Assembly: GCA_021464415.1 (NCBI GenBank) | Contig: CM038466.1 | Location: 52,695,550-52,759,549, forward strand | DNA: 64,000 nucleotides | Direction of reading: 5' to 3' | Source of the DNA: Lonicera japonica | Lineage: Eukaryota > Streptophyta > Magnoliopsida > Dipsacales > Caprifoliaceae | Part shown: positions 10,901-21,025 of the stretch, piece after piece | How positions within the stretch are numbered: position 1 is the first letter of the stretch | Layout of the letters: each line of letters begins with the position of its first letter | The notes under the pieces: generated by a model | Told to the model about the DNA's origin: nothing | The model's database searches: none | Seen by the model: the letters and a program-made list of their open reading frames with translations, nothing else | Translations under genes and position numbers: made by a program

Positions 10901-13900
10901 CAGTAGCCCCTGAATCTAATATCCAGTTGCTATGAGATTTGATGCAGGCAATTGTAGCTGTAAACGTATTACCTGACTGAGCTATGGAACATGATGAGCC
11001 AGAATTTCCTAAGGAATGAGATTGAACCATTTTACACAGATGCTTCATTTGTTCCTTTGTGAATGGAAGTGGTTCTGAGGAAGACTGCTGCTCTGAATCT
11101 GTAGTGCTTGATTGGAATGCTCGGGTTCCTCCCCTTTTTTTGTTATCCCGTTTCTTCCAATTTGCTGGTTTGCCATGAAGCTTCCAACAACTATCCCTAG
11201 TATGACCTGGCCACTTGCAATGATCACACCACAATCTCTGCTTTCCTTCCCGCTTATCATCATCTACTGCTTTATCAAAGACTACAAGTGCAGATCCTTC
11301 ACTCTCTGCACGGGGTTCACGTTTGTCTCTCAACATCACAGATCGTCGAGCCTCTTCTCTCCATACCTCTAAAATAGTAGGCAATGGTATCCTGCCTAAA
11401 ATACGACCTCGAACTTCGTCTAGATCTTTGTTTAATCCAGCCAAGAAGACAAACACGCGACTTCGCTCAACTTTCTTCTTGTAACGAGCACTATTATTCG
11501 GGTTTTCCCATTCTTCGGTTTCAAACAAATCCAATTCTTGCCATATGGCCATCATGTCATGGTAGTAAGCTGTAACCCCATGATCCCCTTGTTGCATCTT
11601 CCACAATCGGTTATTGAGTTCGAACATTTGAGAATGGTTGTCTAGGTCCGAGTACATTTTCTTAACCGCTTGCCAGATATCCCGAGCGGTCGGCAAGAAC
11701 ATGTAGGGTTTACCAAGACCAGCTTCCATGGAATTAATCAACCACGAAGTAACCATCGAATTCTCCTCGCGCCAAGACTTAAAGCCCGGGTCGTTAGACG
11801 GAGGTGGTATCACCTCGCCATTCACATAGCCTAATTTTCTTTTGCCATCAATAAACAGTCTCATTGATTGTGCCCATTCAAGGTAGTTTCTCCCATTCAA
11901 CTTGTGACTGATGTTTGCCACCGGGTTTTCACTCACAGAATAAATAGAAGTAAACTGTGATATAGAATCCATGAACGTAGAAGATGGGCTTATAGTGGAA
12001 CCACTAGCCGAATCTGTGAGACCCGGAGTAGTAGCACCCACCATAGCAAGTTTATAATTCATAGATCACGATGATTAGCACTAAACAAATCTGGAACCAG
12101 TTAAACCAAACAAATCTGGTGTGTCACTGGCGAAAAAAAATCAGTCGCCACAACACTTAAAAAAACAGTTTCTAACCAAGCCACGTTAAACCAAACTTGA
12201 GATAAACTAACTAAGCCAAATACGAACCCAATCGACCAAACCATGGGCTGGAACAGGTGCGGAATAGTAAGACGAGATTGTTTGGAGAGTTTGGCGGTGA
12301 TTGGAGCAGCGACGCGCCGTCACGCGCGGCTACAGTGGAGGCGCGTGAGATCCACGCGCAGGGAGCTGGTGGCGCGTGTAGGCGCGTGAGGGGTCGGTTC
12401 CCGGTGATTTTTCTGGCGTGAGGTAGTCTGAAGATTCCGAGTGACTTTGTGTGGGTGGTGTGATTAAAACACGATACACGTACCTAGAGTTTGAGAATGC
12501 AGTGTGCGGCTAGGGTTTTGGCCGGAATAAACTGCCTATGGAGTTCTTAACACTCCTCTGATACCATATAGAATTTAGAGAGAACTATTATTCTTATTCC
12601 ATGATAATAAAGAATGAAAAACAATGCACCTTATATAGGAAATAAACACAACTCCTAATTAACCTAGAGTCCCTATCAAGGTGGGATTCTACCCACAAAT
12701 AAAATAACTAAAATAAATAATACTGAATTATCAATACATACAATAAGGTATCTATTGAAAAATAAAGACATGGCAGGTGAGATGCTTACAAAATATAAAT
12801 TTGAGGTCGAAAATCACTTGAATAAGAAAACAAAAAGATTTAGATCTAACATGGGAGGTGAATATGAGTCTAATCCTTTTAATGCTCGTTTGGTTCGAGC
12901 TCTGGTTCATTGTTGGAATCCTAAATTAGTAAAGTTCCATTGTAGTTCATGTCATGAGGTTGATCATAAGCTGTCAAGGTTCGTACTTTTCATGTGAAAT
13001 TACCATTTTAGGTTCCAGGAACTGAACCAAACTAGTTAATGCCTTTCATGGGGAACATGGCATAATTCTCGAGACTACACCTCCATACTCACCGAATCAA
13101 ATAGGGTGGGAAAAAGGAAAAATAGAACACTTGGGTCCATTCGATAAGAAAGTTTGAAAATTACTGAAAACATTACTAAAATTATGATAAGTTGGAAAAA
13201 GAGACATGGGGATTTGGTGAAATGTTCTCCATCTTTTTTCTCTTTTGTTCATGGAAAATTTTCTTACCCATTGCCCAAAGAATTGGATTCCATGGAAAAA
13301 CTGAAAAGGTAATAGGACATTTCACCAAACCACTCATGTCTTTTTGCAACTTCTAATAAATTTTGTTGTGTTTCCGATCATTTTCCGGCTTTTTTTTTTC
13401 ATCAGACACTGTTATAGAAATGGTAAATGCCGCTTATTAGTTCTGGGCAACACTGAAGCCTGAACTCGTGTATTCATATGAGAACAGGTCCGTTTAGGAT
13501 GGCATGATGCCGGTACATATAACAAGAATATCGAGGAGTGGCCACAAAGAGGTGGAGCTAATGGAAGTTTACGATTTGAAATTGAACAGAAACATGCAGC
13601 AAATGCTGGTAAGTCTTCATATATTCATATTAATATATGTTTAGTTGATAATGATGTAGCCTTACAAGTTGATTTACAGGGCTTATTAATGCAATTAAAC
13701 TTCTCCAGCCTATCAAAGACAAGTATCCGGGTGTGACTTATGCGGATTTATTCCAATTGGCCAGTGCTACTGCTGTGGAGGTCATTCTTGATGTTCTGTT
13801 GTTGATATGGGGAAAAAACACTGAGGGCTTTCTTTGACTTTGCCCTCTAATTTATGTTTGAAACTAGTTACCCCCAGTTTTCATAATCCCCAGACTTTGC

Positions 13901-14435
13901 GTCCTGCATGAGATGGAATCTCAGAGAAATACGTAAAAACACGGGGTTAAGTCAAAGGATTACGTTAAAAAAATTATATATGCTCCTTATTTTTATGTAA
14001 TACTTTGAGATTGCTCCGCGTGCGGGACAAAGTCTAATGATTATGAAATAAGGGTAAGTCTAATTTCACAATAAAAATATGGGGCAAAGTCAAAAGAGCC
14101 CAAACACTAATTCAGACATTGGTTTTGGTGATCTAATTATTGGACTACAGGAGGCTGGGGGCCCGAAAATCCCAATGAAGTATGGAAGAGTAGATGTGTC
14201 TGGACCTGACCAATGTCCAGAAGAAGGGCGGCTGCCTGGTACGATAAATCTAACTCTAAGCAGACGTTGCGCTAGACAAAAAAGTAACAAACAACAGAAA
14301 AAATCTGAATTAATTTAATACCTTCCTCCATATATGAGATAATTGGTTAGAGAAACAGTTGAAGGAGGCATGTAAAGCTTTGGTGGGTGAGTCGTATTTG
14401 TCTATCTATATTTAATTTTTTTTGCAGTTTCTTAA

Positions 14436-14466
<31 letters not shown>

Positions 14467-16630
14467 GTTGAACCACGCATTAATTGCCATATTTAAGGAC
14501 TTGGAAATGGCATATATTGTTAGAACATAGATCTAACATGCCATGCATGTTCTCTGTGCTATCCAAAGAGAGCTTCATATGCTTGGTTCTTCGAAATGAG
14601 ATTAAGTACCGTCACTTGTAGTTGATGTAATGTAGCTTTGATGGACTCTACTAATTTTTACTGACTTATTGCAAGAGGCATCCATTGGTAGTGGAGAATT
14701 CTCTTAGCATAGTGCTATTACGTCATTTCATTTATGCTAAGACTGATAATCATCCACTGTCAATACCTGCAGACATGAGATGTAATTATTTTTTTTTCCT
14801 ATCAAAAAAATATTTCTACAAATCAAGTATGGCCAACTACATCTCTGCTTTGTAATGTATCTTTATTTTTCCCAAAATTTTAAAAAAAAAAAAGAAAGAA
14901 AAAAAGAAGAAGAAAGAAATAAAGAGAAATTAAAAGAAATCATACCGGATCATATAATTTTAAGTGGCCTACTACTTCCTAGGGTTTCAGAGTTACTTGG
15001 TTCTTGAGATCCTAATGTAATAGTTTGTCTGATTTTGCTACTGAATTCTGAAGTTTTTTATGTCATGATTAGATGCTGGCCCTCCTTCACCTGCTTCTCA
15101 TTTACGGGATGTCTTCTACAGGATGGGATTGAATGACAAGGTTATTTACTATTTCTATACTAATTATTTATCTTGTAGGCTCCGATAAAAAGTTGGAAAA
15201 TGATTGAAAAACAATTAAGATTTATGAGAAGTTGAAAAATGAGATGAGTGATTTGGTGAGATGTTCTCCATCTGTTTCTCTTTCTTCATGGAAATTGTTT
15301 TCTACCCATTTCCCAAAGAATTGTATTACATGGAAAAAACCAAATAGAAAGAGATTATGTTACCTAGTCACTCATTCTTTTTTTAACTTCTCTGAAAAAT
15401 TAGTAGTGCTTTCAATCATTTTCCAACTTTTTTATCAAACACACCATTAATGTCACTATTAAGTGGTTGTATATTTACAAATTGAAATGATTGTCCTTCA
15501 GGAAATAGTTGCACTATCTGGTGCACACACATTGGGAAGGTCCAGACCAGAACGCAGTGGTTGGGGCAAACCAGAGACTAAATATACGGTACATAAGCAA
15601 CCATAGCTTTTGTTCAACTTAGAAAAACATTTTGTTAGACCGAGGTTGAAATTCCTTGTGCTTTCTTGTTAATTGAGATATCGAGTTGCATATCACGAAT
15701 TTTAACTGCCATGTGCTATTTGTAAGCCAAATGCAATGATTACTTGCCAAAGGTTGCAAGCCCCTTATTTGTGATATTTTCTGCTTTAATTTAATGGCAA
15801 GCTAATAGTTTGGTAGAGATCGGGGCCATTGTTAAAAGTCATATAGATATTTTTTGTTAAATATAAACATCATACATGTAGAGTATGAAGTCTGGACACG
15901 TGAGGCAGAAAATACAAGATTAATTTATCAGAAACAACATAATTAGTGGTGAATGAAAACTTACTTACTATGACGAGATATGGTGCATTGATTATGTCTG
16001 GAAAAATGGAACACTCATAAGTTAAGATGTCCCAAAAAGGAGGCGCTAAGTGTTGGCTTTGCTCCACCGGAGCCAACCATATTAATACTTTTTTTTTATA
16101 ATATATTTATTTAGAGATAAAACCATTGAACCATATTCACTGCATGCAGAAAGATGGACCAGGAGCCCCGGGAGGACAGTCTTGGACAGCGCAGTGGCTA
16201 AAATTTGATAATTCCTACTTCAAGGTGTACTATGAAAACAATTATTTCTTTTTTTTTTCTTATTCGGAAAAAAATACGCTTATTATTCTAGCTATTTTCA
16301 ATTGACTGCTACAGGATATCAAAGAAAAAAGGGACGAAGATCTACTGGTTTTACCAACAGATGCTGCTCTTTTTGAAGATCCATCATTTAAGGTGAAAGG
16401 AAGCGAAGTTCAAATTCTAGAGAATTTTTCGGTTAAAAGCTGCATCCTTTATTTTGAATAATATTTATGTAAATATGCATCCAGGTATATGCTGAGAAAT
16501 ACGCTGAAGATCAGGAGGCATTTTCCAAGGATTATGCTGAAGCTCATGCCAAACTCAGCAACCTTGGAGCTAAATTTGATCCTCCGGAGGTTTGTTAGGC
16601 TCGTGTGTTTATTATGTTTATACATAACCA

Positions 16631-16663
<33 letters not shown>

Positions 16664-18727
16664 CCTCTCCCTTCCCTTTTGCCTGAATCACATCATTGCA
16701 CAACCATACGGGGAGGGGGAAATTGCTACAAGCTGCAGCTGGTGGGACTTGAACTTGGGACCTCCAAATTTAGTGCAAGTCCTTTACCACTAGGACAACT
16801 GGACAAGCAACTTGCTCACGTAATCCCCCCGTCACAAATTAAGAGTCCACTGTCCTTTTCAAAGACATAATCAATGCACCCAAACTCATGATAGAAAGCA
16901 AGTTTTATTTTAAAACATTCACTATGATGAAATTAGTGCATTCTTAAAAAATGTGAAAGTCAAACATGGACTCTTAATGAGGTATGGAGGTAGTATAATT
17001 TTTGTTGTAGGTGCATTTCATTGCACTTAAATTTCATGTATAATGCCGAAAATTCTACTCCATCTTTAGTGACGTTTCGATTGTCTTAATTTCGGTATGA
17101 ACCAATAGTTGTGGTACAACTTGCTTTAGCCTATTTTACCTTTTCCATAAAATTTGTCCTCTTCACGTTTTTCTATTCTGTTGAAAACTATTCTTCCACG
17201 TGAAACATTTCCAAGGATCAATTCAAGTTTGCTGTTGGGGCGTACTAGAACTTAATGATTTTACTCAACGAGACACTCCTGCCAAAGCCAACGGAGGTTT
17301 AAGCAGTTGTACTTTTTTTGCCGCCTTAGTTGTATGTCGCTTTGGCAATAGAGCTAGCCTTTGCCTATTTTGGTTTACTCTCCGAGGTGCACTTTGGCAA
17401 GCAACATAATCAAGTGTTGTGGTTTTCCCCTTTGAAGACCATGCTGTATAATTTATATGGAATCTTTTTGTACCAGGGTTTCTCACTATATGATGCTCCC
17501 ACAACAGCTGCACCCGAGAAGTTTTCTGCGGCCAAGTACTCATCTAAGAAGGTAGTAATCAAATAAACCATAACCGCATTAGAGGGCGTGAGTGATTGCA
17601 TCTTTTTAATAATTGAGCTGGGCTTATAAACTTGGCTAATTATTATTATTATTATTATTTTATGAATTTGATTGATTATTTATGTCTATTATGTTCGTAA
17701 ACTCCCTCCATCCCAAATTAGGAGTTGTGCTATTTCTTTTTGAGATGTCCAAAATTGAGAGTCCACCTTCCTTTTTAGAACATAATCAACGTACCAAAAC
17801 TGAAGATAAACAAGTTTTGTTCTAAACCATTGATTTTAATGAAATTAGAGCAGTCTTAGAAATTTTGAGAGTCAAATATGGACTCTTAATTAGGAGCAGA
17901 GGAAAGTGTATCACATATAAAATAAAAAATGTACCAGCATCATTTTTTGGAATTACCAGAAGCCCTCTTACTATTTTAGTCTATGGTTGTATAGCATATT
18001 TATGATTTTCTTGCATGAATACACTTGGGTTGTGTTTGGATGCGCCAATACACCTATTCTTGCTTCAGTTCCAATTCCAAAGCTTAGAATTGGGGTTACC
18101 AACACATCCTATAGTTCATTTTGAACTAATTTTGCTTCAAGTCCCATTACAAAGCTTTCCATTCGGGGTTTCCCACACACACCGTAATGGTTGTTGCAAT
18201 ATGGTTAAATCATTTACTTCCCATGTTAATTTTAGGATTAAAATACAAATACCTTTGTTTTCGGCCCCTATAGAGTAATGGTAAAGTTGTCAATGTGGAT
18301 CATATGTTTAAAAATCGATGGCTCAGACTTATCAAGTAGTTTTGCCTTTGGCGAGGACTCATTTAAATAGGAAAAAAAATGTCAAAATCTGAGCCATCCA
18401 CTTTTACGCATGGTTGAGATTTCTTCAACTCTCACTCTGGAGGAGCCTGATTAGCTTTAAAATAACCAAGGAGATGAAACTATTATGAAATCCTTTGAAC
18501 TCAAATCTAAACTTAGAAAAGTCTATCTGTAAGACATAATATGTAAAGTATTGAATCACTATTTTGAAATGCAGAGAGAGCTATCGGATAATATGAAGCA
18601 GAAGATTCGAGCAGAGTATGAAGGATTGGGGGGAAGCCCAGATAAGCCTCTTCAATCCAACTACTTCCTTAATATCATTATTGTGATTGCTGTTTTGGCC
18701 GTTTTGACATATCTATTCGGAAACTAA
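1950..18727 (+). CDS. tAPX: Chloroplast ascorbate peroxidase, thylakoid-bound form
   Basis: Class I haem peroxidase that reduces H2O2 with ascorbate in the chloroplast (water-water cycle). Exons: 1950-2165, 3023-3166, 13488-13608, 13680-13780, 14151-14238, 15073-15140, 15502-15588, 16150-16224, 16315-16392, 16485-16589, 17477-17551, 18575-18727. All joins have GT-AG borders and matching phase and give 436 residues, the usual tAPX size. Exon 1 is a Ser/Ala-rich transit peptide. The distal site VRLGWHDAG (Arg, Trp, His) opens exon 3. The proximal haem His is in LSGAHTLG (exon 7), and [14 protein letters not shown] (exon 8) carries the conserved Trp and Asp region. Exon 12 ends in a hydrophobic helix ([16 protein letters not shown]), the thylakoid anchor. 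ATG 1950 was chosen as the first in-frame ATG; 1998 is an internal alternative. Intron 2 is 10.3 kb because of transposon insertions. Confidence 0.95.
3365..3545 (+). mobile_element. Possible tRNA-derived SINE (intron 2 of APX)
   Basis: The stretch begins with an A-box-like TTGGCACAATGGTCTAGGGC and ends in a GAAA-rich tail (about 3535-3557). The B box is weak. The organisation resembles plant SINEs but the call is tentative. Confidence 0.35.
3546..5641. other. Intron 2 sequence of APX, unrecognised
   Basis: About 2.1 kb of intronic sequence. Around 3830-4500 there are broken open stretches with a basic, Lys/Arg-rich translation, which may be an old retroelement remnant that I cannot assign. 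It includes a G homopolymer (4446-4465) and a CT microsatellite (about 5464-5482). Confidence 0.4.
5642..6996. mobile_element. Non-autonomous MULE with long inverted repeats
   Basis: A 1355 bp element. Arms of about 440 bp (5642-6082 and 6568-6996) are inverted and highly similar. They are flanked by 9 bp direct repeats that differ at one base (TCCAAATGT at 5633-5641, TCCGAATGT at 6997-7005). Long TIRs with a 9 bp target duplication are the mark of Mutator-like elements. Each arm is itself a doublet: a module starting ATCGACAA and carrying CCCCAAAGTTTGGGG recurs about 190 bp further in (5648 and 5838 on the left). The right inner copy has lost part of this palindrome. The AT-rich centre (6083-6567) has no transposase. 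It lies in APX intron 2. Confidence 0.85.
7390..7559 (-). repeat. 3' LTR of the Copia element
   Basis: A 170 bp LTR, identical to the other copy except at two positions (T/C in AATTAAtCTAG and A/G in TATCAAaGTGG). On the minus strand it holds a TATA box (CTATATAAGG, about 7450-7462). Confidence 0.92.
7560..7576 (-). other. Polypurine tract of the Copia element
   Basis: On the minus strand CCAACTTGAGGGGTAG directly precedes the 3' LTR. The purine-rich core TTGAGGGGTAG is the expected plus-strand primer position. Confidence 0.75.
7567..12062 (-). pseudogene. Copia gag-pol polyprotein, broken by stops and frameshifts
   Basis: Read from 12062 downward. The first segment (12062-10320) holds a gag domain, a CCHC zinc knuckle ([14 protein letters not shown]), the aspartic protease motif DSGATDH, and the HHCC integrase zinc domain (HYRLGHP...CESCELAKH). 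It stops at a TGA at 10320-10322 where relatives have Trp. The integrase core resumes in another frame (10143-9580), followed by further fragments to 9057. Reverse transcriptase runs 9053-8676, shifts frame near 8715 (a base appears to be missing), and continues 8667-7933 with the YVDD motif. It meets a TAA at 7933-7935 where relatives have Gln, then ends in RNase H (7890-7567). The first catalytic Asp motif of the polymerase reads [11 protein letters not shown], with Asn where relatives have Asp. The element cannot make a working polyprotein. Confidence 0.93.
12063..12550 (-). other. GC-rich untranslated leader of the Copia element
   Basis: Lies between the primer-binding site and the gag start. 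About 12296-12395 is strikingly GC- and CpG-rich, with many copies of GGCGCG/CGCGCC in both directions, so the RNA could fold strongly. Packaging and dimer signals commonly sit here in LTR elements; that role is inferred. Confidence 0.6.
12551..12566 (-). other. Primer-binding site for initiator Met tRNA
   Basis: On the minus strand TGGTATCAGAGGAGTG abuts the end of the 5' LTR with no spacer. TGGTATCAGAG is complementary to the 3' end of plant initiator methionine tRNA, the usual Copia primer. Confidence 0.88.
12567..12736 (-). repeat. 5' LTR of the Copia element
   Basis: The partner of the 7390-7559 copy, 168 of 170 positions identical, with the TATA box on the minus strand near 12630-12638. 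It is followed by the target duplication CATAC. Confidence 0.92.
12740..12900 (+). pseudogene. Fragment of an older Copia integrase
   Basis: The plus-strand frame reads YLLKNKD ... [18 protein letters not shown] ... [10 protein letters not shown]. This matches the part of a Copia integrase catalytic core that leads to the second catalytic Asp motif (normally R-S-D-x-G-G-E-Y). Here that Asp is Asn. It starts immediately after the younger element's target duplication, so the younger Copia appears to have landed at or in this remnant. Confidence 0.7.
13120..13430. mobile_element. Tourist-like MITE remnant
   Basis: Belongs to a family repeated through this window: GGTCCATTCGATAAGAAAGTTTGAAAA ends, a GATTTGGTGAAATGTTCTCCATC core, and a terminal inverted counterpart ending in the ...CATTTTCC...ATCAGACAC style. 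The target-site duplication is not clear in this copy. Confidence 0.5.
14440..14463. repeat. GA microsatellite
   Basis: (GA)n tract in APX intron 5. Confidence 0.8.
15185..15448. mobile_element. Tourist-like MITE copy in APX intron 6
   Basis: Begins GATAAAAAGTTGGAAAATGA and ends TTTTCCAACTTTTTTATCAA, which are inverted repeats. The core GTGATTTGGTGAGATGTTCTC is shared with the copies at 13120, 41490 and 43516. Non-coding. Confidence 0.6.
16626..16820 (-). mobile_element. tRNA-derived SINE, antisense (APX intron 10)
   Basis: On the minus strand, CCAGTTGTCCTAGTGGTAAA resembles an A box and GGTCCCAAGTTCAAGTCCC resembles a B box, about 40 bp apart, as in tRNA-derived SINEs. It adjoins a long C homopolymer (about 16633-16661). 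It is not a functional tRNA because the cloverleaf is not complete. Confidence 0.5.
16822..16996. mobile_element. Stowaway/mariner-like MITE
   Basis: Inverted ends: TAATCCCCCCGTCACAAATT at the left and ...CTCTTAATGAGGTATGGAGG TAGTA at the right, with shared inner AAGAGTCCA. The CTCCCTCCGTCCC-type end and a TA duplication are typical of Stowaway elements. A related copy lies at 17700-17912. Confidence 0.6.
17700..17912. mobile_element. Stowaway/mariner-like MITE (APX intron 11)
   Basis: The left end AACTCCCTCCATCCCAAATT pairs with the right end ACTCTTAATTAGGAGCAGAG. The interior matches the 16822 and 36731 copies (GAGACATAAT/GAACATAATCAACGTACCAA region). It sits between exon 11 and the candidate alternative stromal end exon. 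Confidence 0.6.
18236..18241 (+). other. sAPX: Candidate alternative terminal exon for stromal APX (Asp-stop)
   Basis: Inside intron 11, a T-rich stretch ending TTTTAG (18230-18235) is followed at once by GAT TAA. Splicing the exon 11 donor (17552) to this acceptor would add one Asp after ...SSKK and stop, giving a 387-residue protein without the membrane helix. In spinach and some other species one gene makes stromal and thylakoid forms from alternative 3' exons, and I recall the stromal exon there adding Asp then stop. Reading through the exon 11 donor also stops quickly, after Val-Val-Ile-Lys at 17564-17566. The use of either is inferred. Confidence 0.5.
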
Positions 18728-21016
18728 TTTTGTTGCGTAATATTCTATACAAGTTTTCCATTTTTGGTTGCTTTTGGCATTACGTAGCATTTTGTTATGG
18801 CATAATATTTGTTCATATGACATATAGTGATAACTCAAAAGAGGGTTTGTTTCATCAGTTCCCAAGGAAAATAATTGAATTCCATGAAGAAGTTTTGTAC
18901 GGAGACGTTTCCATGGAAATGATTACTTAGTGGGAAAGGTGGTCTTTTGACGTGGAGAAGGAGAAAATTAAGTTTAGGCCAAAGTTGTACCTAAACTTTC
19001 CAATCAAACACCAAATAATAAGTATGAGGTTTCAGCATTTTCCGTAGAAAAATGTTCTATGCTAAACAAGTGCATGGAAAATGCAAAAATTAAGCTAAAG
19101 CAAGTTTTACCATGTTAGTTGATTAGTTGGGACAAAAAGCAATCAAATACCCCTAAAGCTGGAAAAAATGGAGTGATTATTTTCCATCAAAAAGAAGTGT
19201 AAGTTACCTACCCCTTAAGGTTCAGTTGATTGCAAAGTTGAAAAATATGAGATTCAGTGGAAATTTGGATTACAAATATGCTTTTTACATTTGTAAGATC
19301 TTGACTATATAGGTAGTATTTAAGTTGTATGGGAAGCTAAAGGAAGCAGCGTAATGAAGAAATTGCTGAAATGGATGAGCTTTCTTTTGGTAGATGGTAA
19401 TCAATTCAAGACCTCCCAGAGAGTCCGGGTCAATCATTACCATCATTCCTGAACTTGAACCCACCTCGTTAATAATAACTCAAGCTAAAAAGGCCGGGAC
19501 AAGTTTCCACATACACAAGTGAGGACTTTTAAGTACATCAAAAAAAGTCAAAATAGAGTGAATCTTCAGCGTTTACCGGTTGACCTGCGCAAGTCGGAAA
19601 GGAAGACGGGTGCAAGCTAGGAGAAGAAGGTTTTCAATCCTTGCAAGCCCTATTTGGGTTCCTTTGCTTCCTCTAGATGTTTTCTTTCTCTAAGGCCAGT
19701 TACAGCTGTCTGATACGGGTAGGTACTCCTGCCTGTAATAAGTTTTAAAGGCAGCTCCTCGCCTCCTCATGTAAATATCCCATGTCACCGGCGACTTTAA
19801 TGAAAGATTTGATCCTTATTGATGGCCGAGAAATGAAAAATAAACAATTACATGCTTTTAGGGTGGGTTTGACCGGCTAACATGAAAAAGAATTCGATTT
19901 CATGGAATTGTTTTCCGTGGAAAACAATAACGTAGGTTGGGCTGTTGGTTTTGGATTACTTGAAAAATGCAGAAGTTGGGCTAAACCATTTTCTACCAAT
20001 GGGTATGAGATCCAAAAAAAGTACGTAATCAAAAACCTCTAAACATTGAAAACATAACTTTTTTTTTAGCATATTTCATGAAAAAAATGTTATTTAACGC
20101 ACCCTATAAGTTGTAGGGCAATTATTAGTGAGTTCTGCTCTAATAAAAATATTTGATCAAGTGTTTGGACATATGCATCTGGGTTAAATAGTTCTATTTC
20201 ATTAATATTGTGGAGTAGTGGAATGGTAGGTATTTTTCACCATAGGTTATGGTGGGTACTTTTCTAAATTAACATATTTTTAAGCTTCGAACTGCTAATT
20301 TAACAATTTTTTAGTTGTGTTTACAAGATATTAAAAAGATCAACTGTTGAATTTGAGAATTTTTTTCATAAACAAAACTATATATTTTGATGTTTTAAGT
20401 AATATAGAGTATTCATTATTGTGTGTGCATATATATCATAGTAAGTTACACCACACTATTATTTATCACAAATTAGAAAGAACATGAAGTGTTTATCATA
20501 TTAATCATCATATATACAGTTAATATAATAATTTTTGACAAATCATTGCTCTTAAATACAATAAAAATGTGCAAAATTAGAGAGATATCCAACAAAAATG
20601 GTGGAAAATACCTACAATTTCGCTCCTCTAATATTGTGTATAACTATTAAAGTAATTAGGTACAATAGTCAAAGCGCTTGATCCATTGATTTAATCAAGG
20701 TAACAATGTTAAATATATCTCCTTGGGGACAATTCATTTCCCTACTGGGTCAAAAGTGGTGGATAATGGATGATTAGAGTGGAAAAAATGATAAAACACA
20801 ATAACATAAGAAGTAGTTTATAAAAGCAACTCGAATATTACAATGGAGAGAGATCTCAAAACTTGATGATCTCTAAATACAAACTAATACTCCTTATATA
20901 AAGGAAAGCTTATAATTAAACGAATAGGCGATAATACATTCAACAATGGTGAGCCTTTACAAAAGTAATAGTAAAAAGTATAATAATTATACAACACACC
21001 AAATTAAAAAGTAACT
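18728..21016. other. Intergenic sequence downstream of APX
   Basis: Presumed 3' UTR and intergenic DNA. It contains Tourist-like fragments (around 18960-19260 and 19860-20100) with ATCAAACAC/GGTTTGACC ends and CATGGAATT blocks. A GC-richer stretch (19500-19820) that I could not assign lies between. No convincing gene. Confidence 0.5.
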
Positions 21017-21025
21017 TTAATAAAA

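Larger units (their letters stand above)
7390..12736 (-). mobile_element. Ty1/Copia LTR retrotransposon (degenerate), antisense in APX intron 2
   Basis: A complete-length but coding-defective element of 5347 bp with 170 bp LTRs at both ends, flanked by the 5 bp target duplication CATAC (7385-7389 and 12737-12741). Read on the minus strand, the order is 5' LTR, primer-binding site, GC-rich leader, gag, protease, integrase, reverse transcriptase, RNase H, polypurine tract, 3' LTR. Integrase before reverse transcriptase defines Copia. The LTR ends are TA...TA rather than the usual TG...CA. The two LTRs differ at only 2 of 170 positions, which suggests a fairly recent insertion. Confidence 0.95.

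Noticed and set aside
16489..16793. Open frames with long Pro or Gly runs.
   Set aside because: They come from the C homopolymer at about 16633-16661 and overlap the real APX exon 10 in another frame.
16700..16810. A possible tRNA gene on the minus strand.
   Set aside because: Only A- and B-box-like parts are present and the acceptor stem cannot be paired, so a SINE head is the better reading.
17552..17566. Read-through of the exon 11 donor as the stromal APX end (Val-Val-Ile-Lys-stop).
   Set aside because: Possible by intron retention, but the GAT TAA acceptor at 18236 fits the known plant arrangement better. Kept only as a minor alternative.
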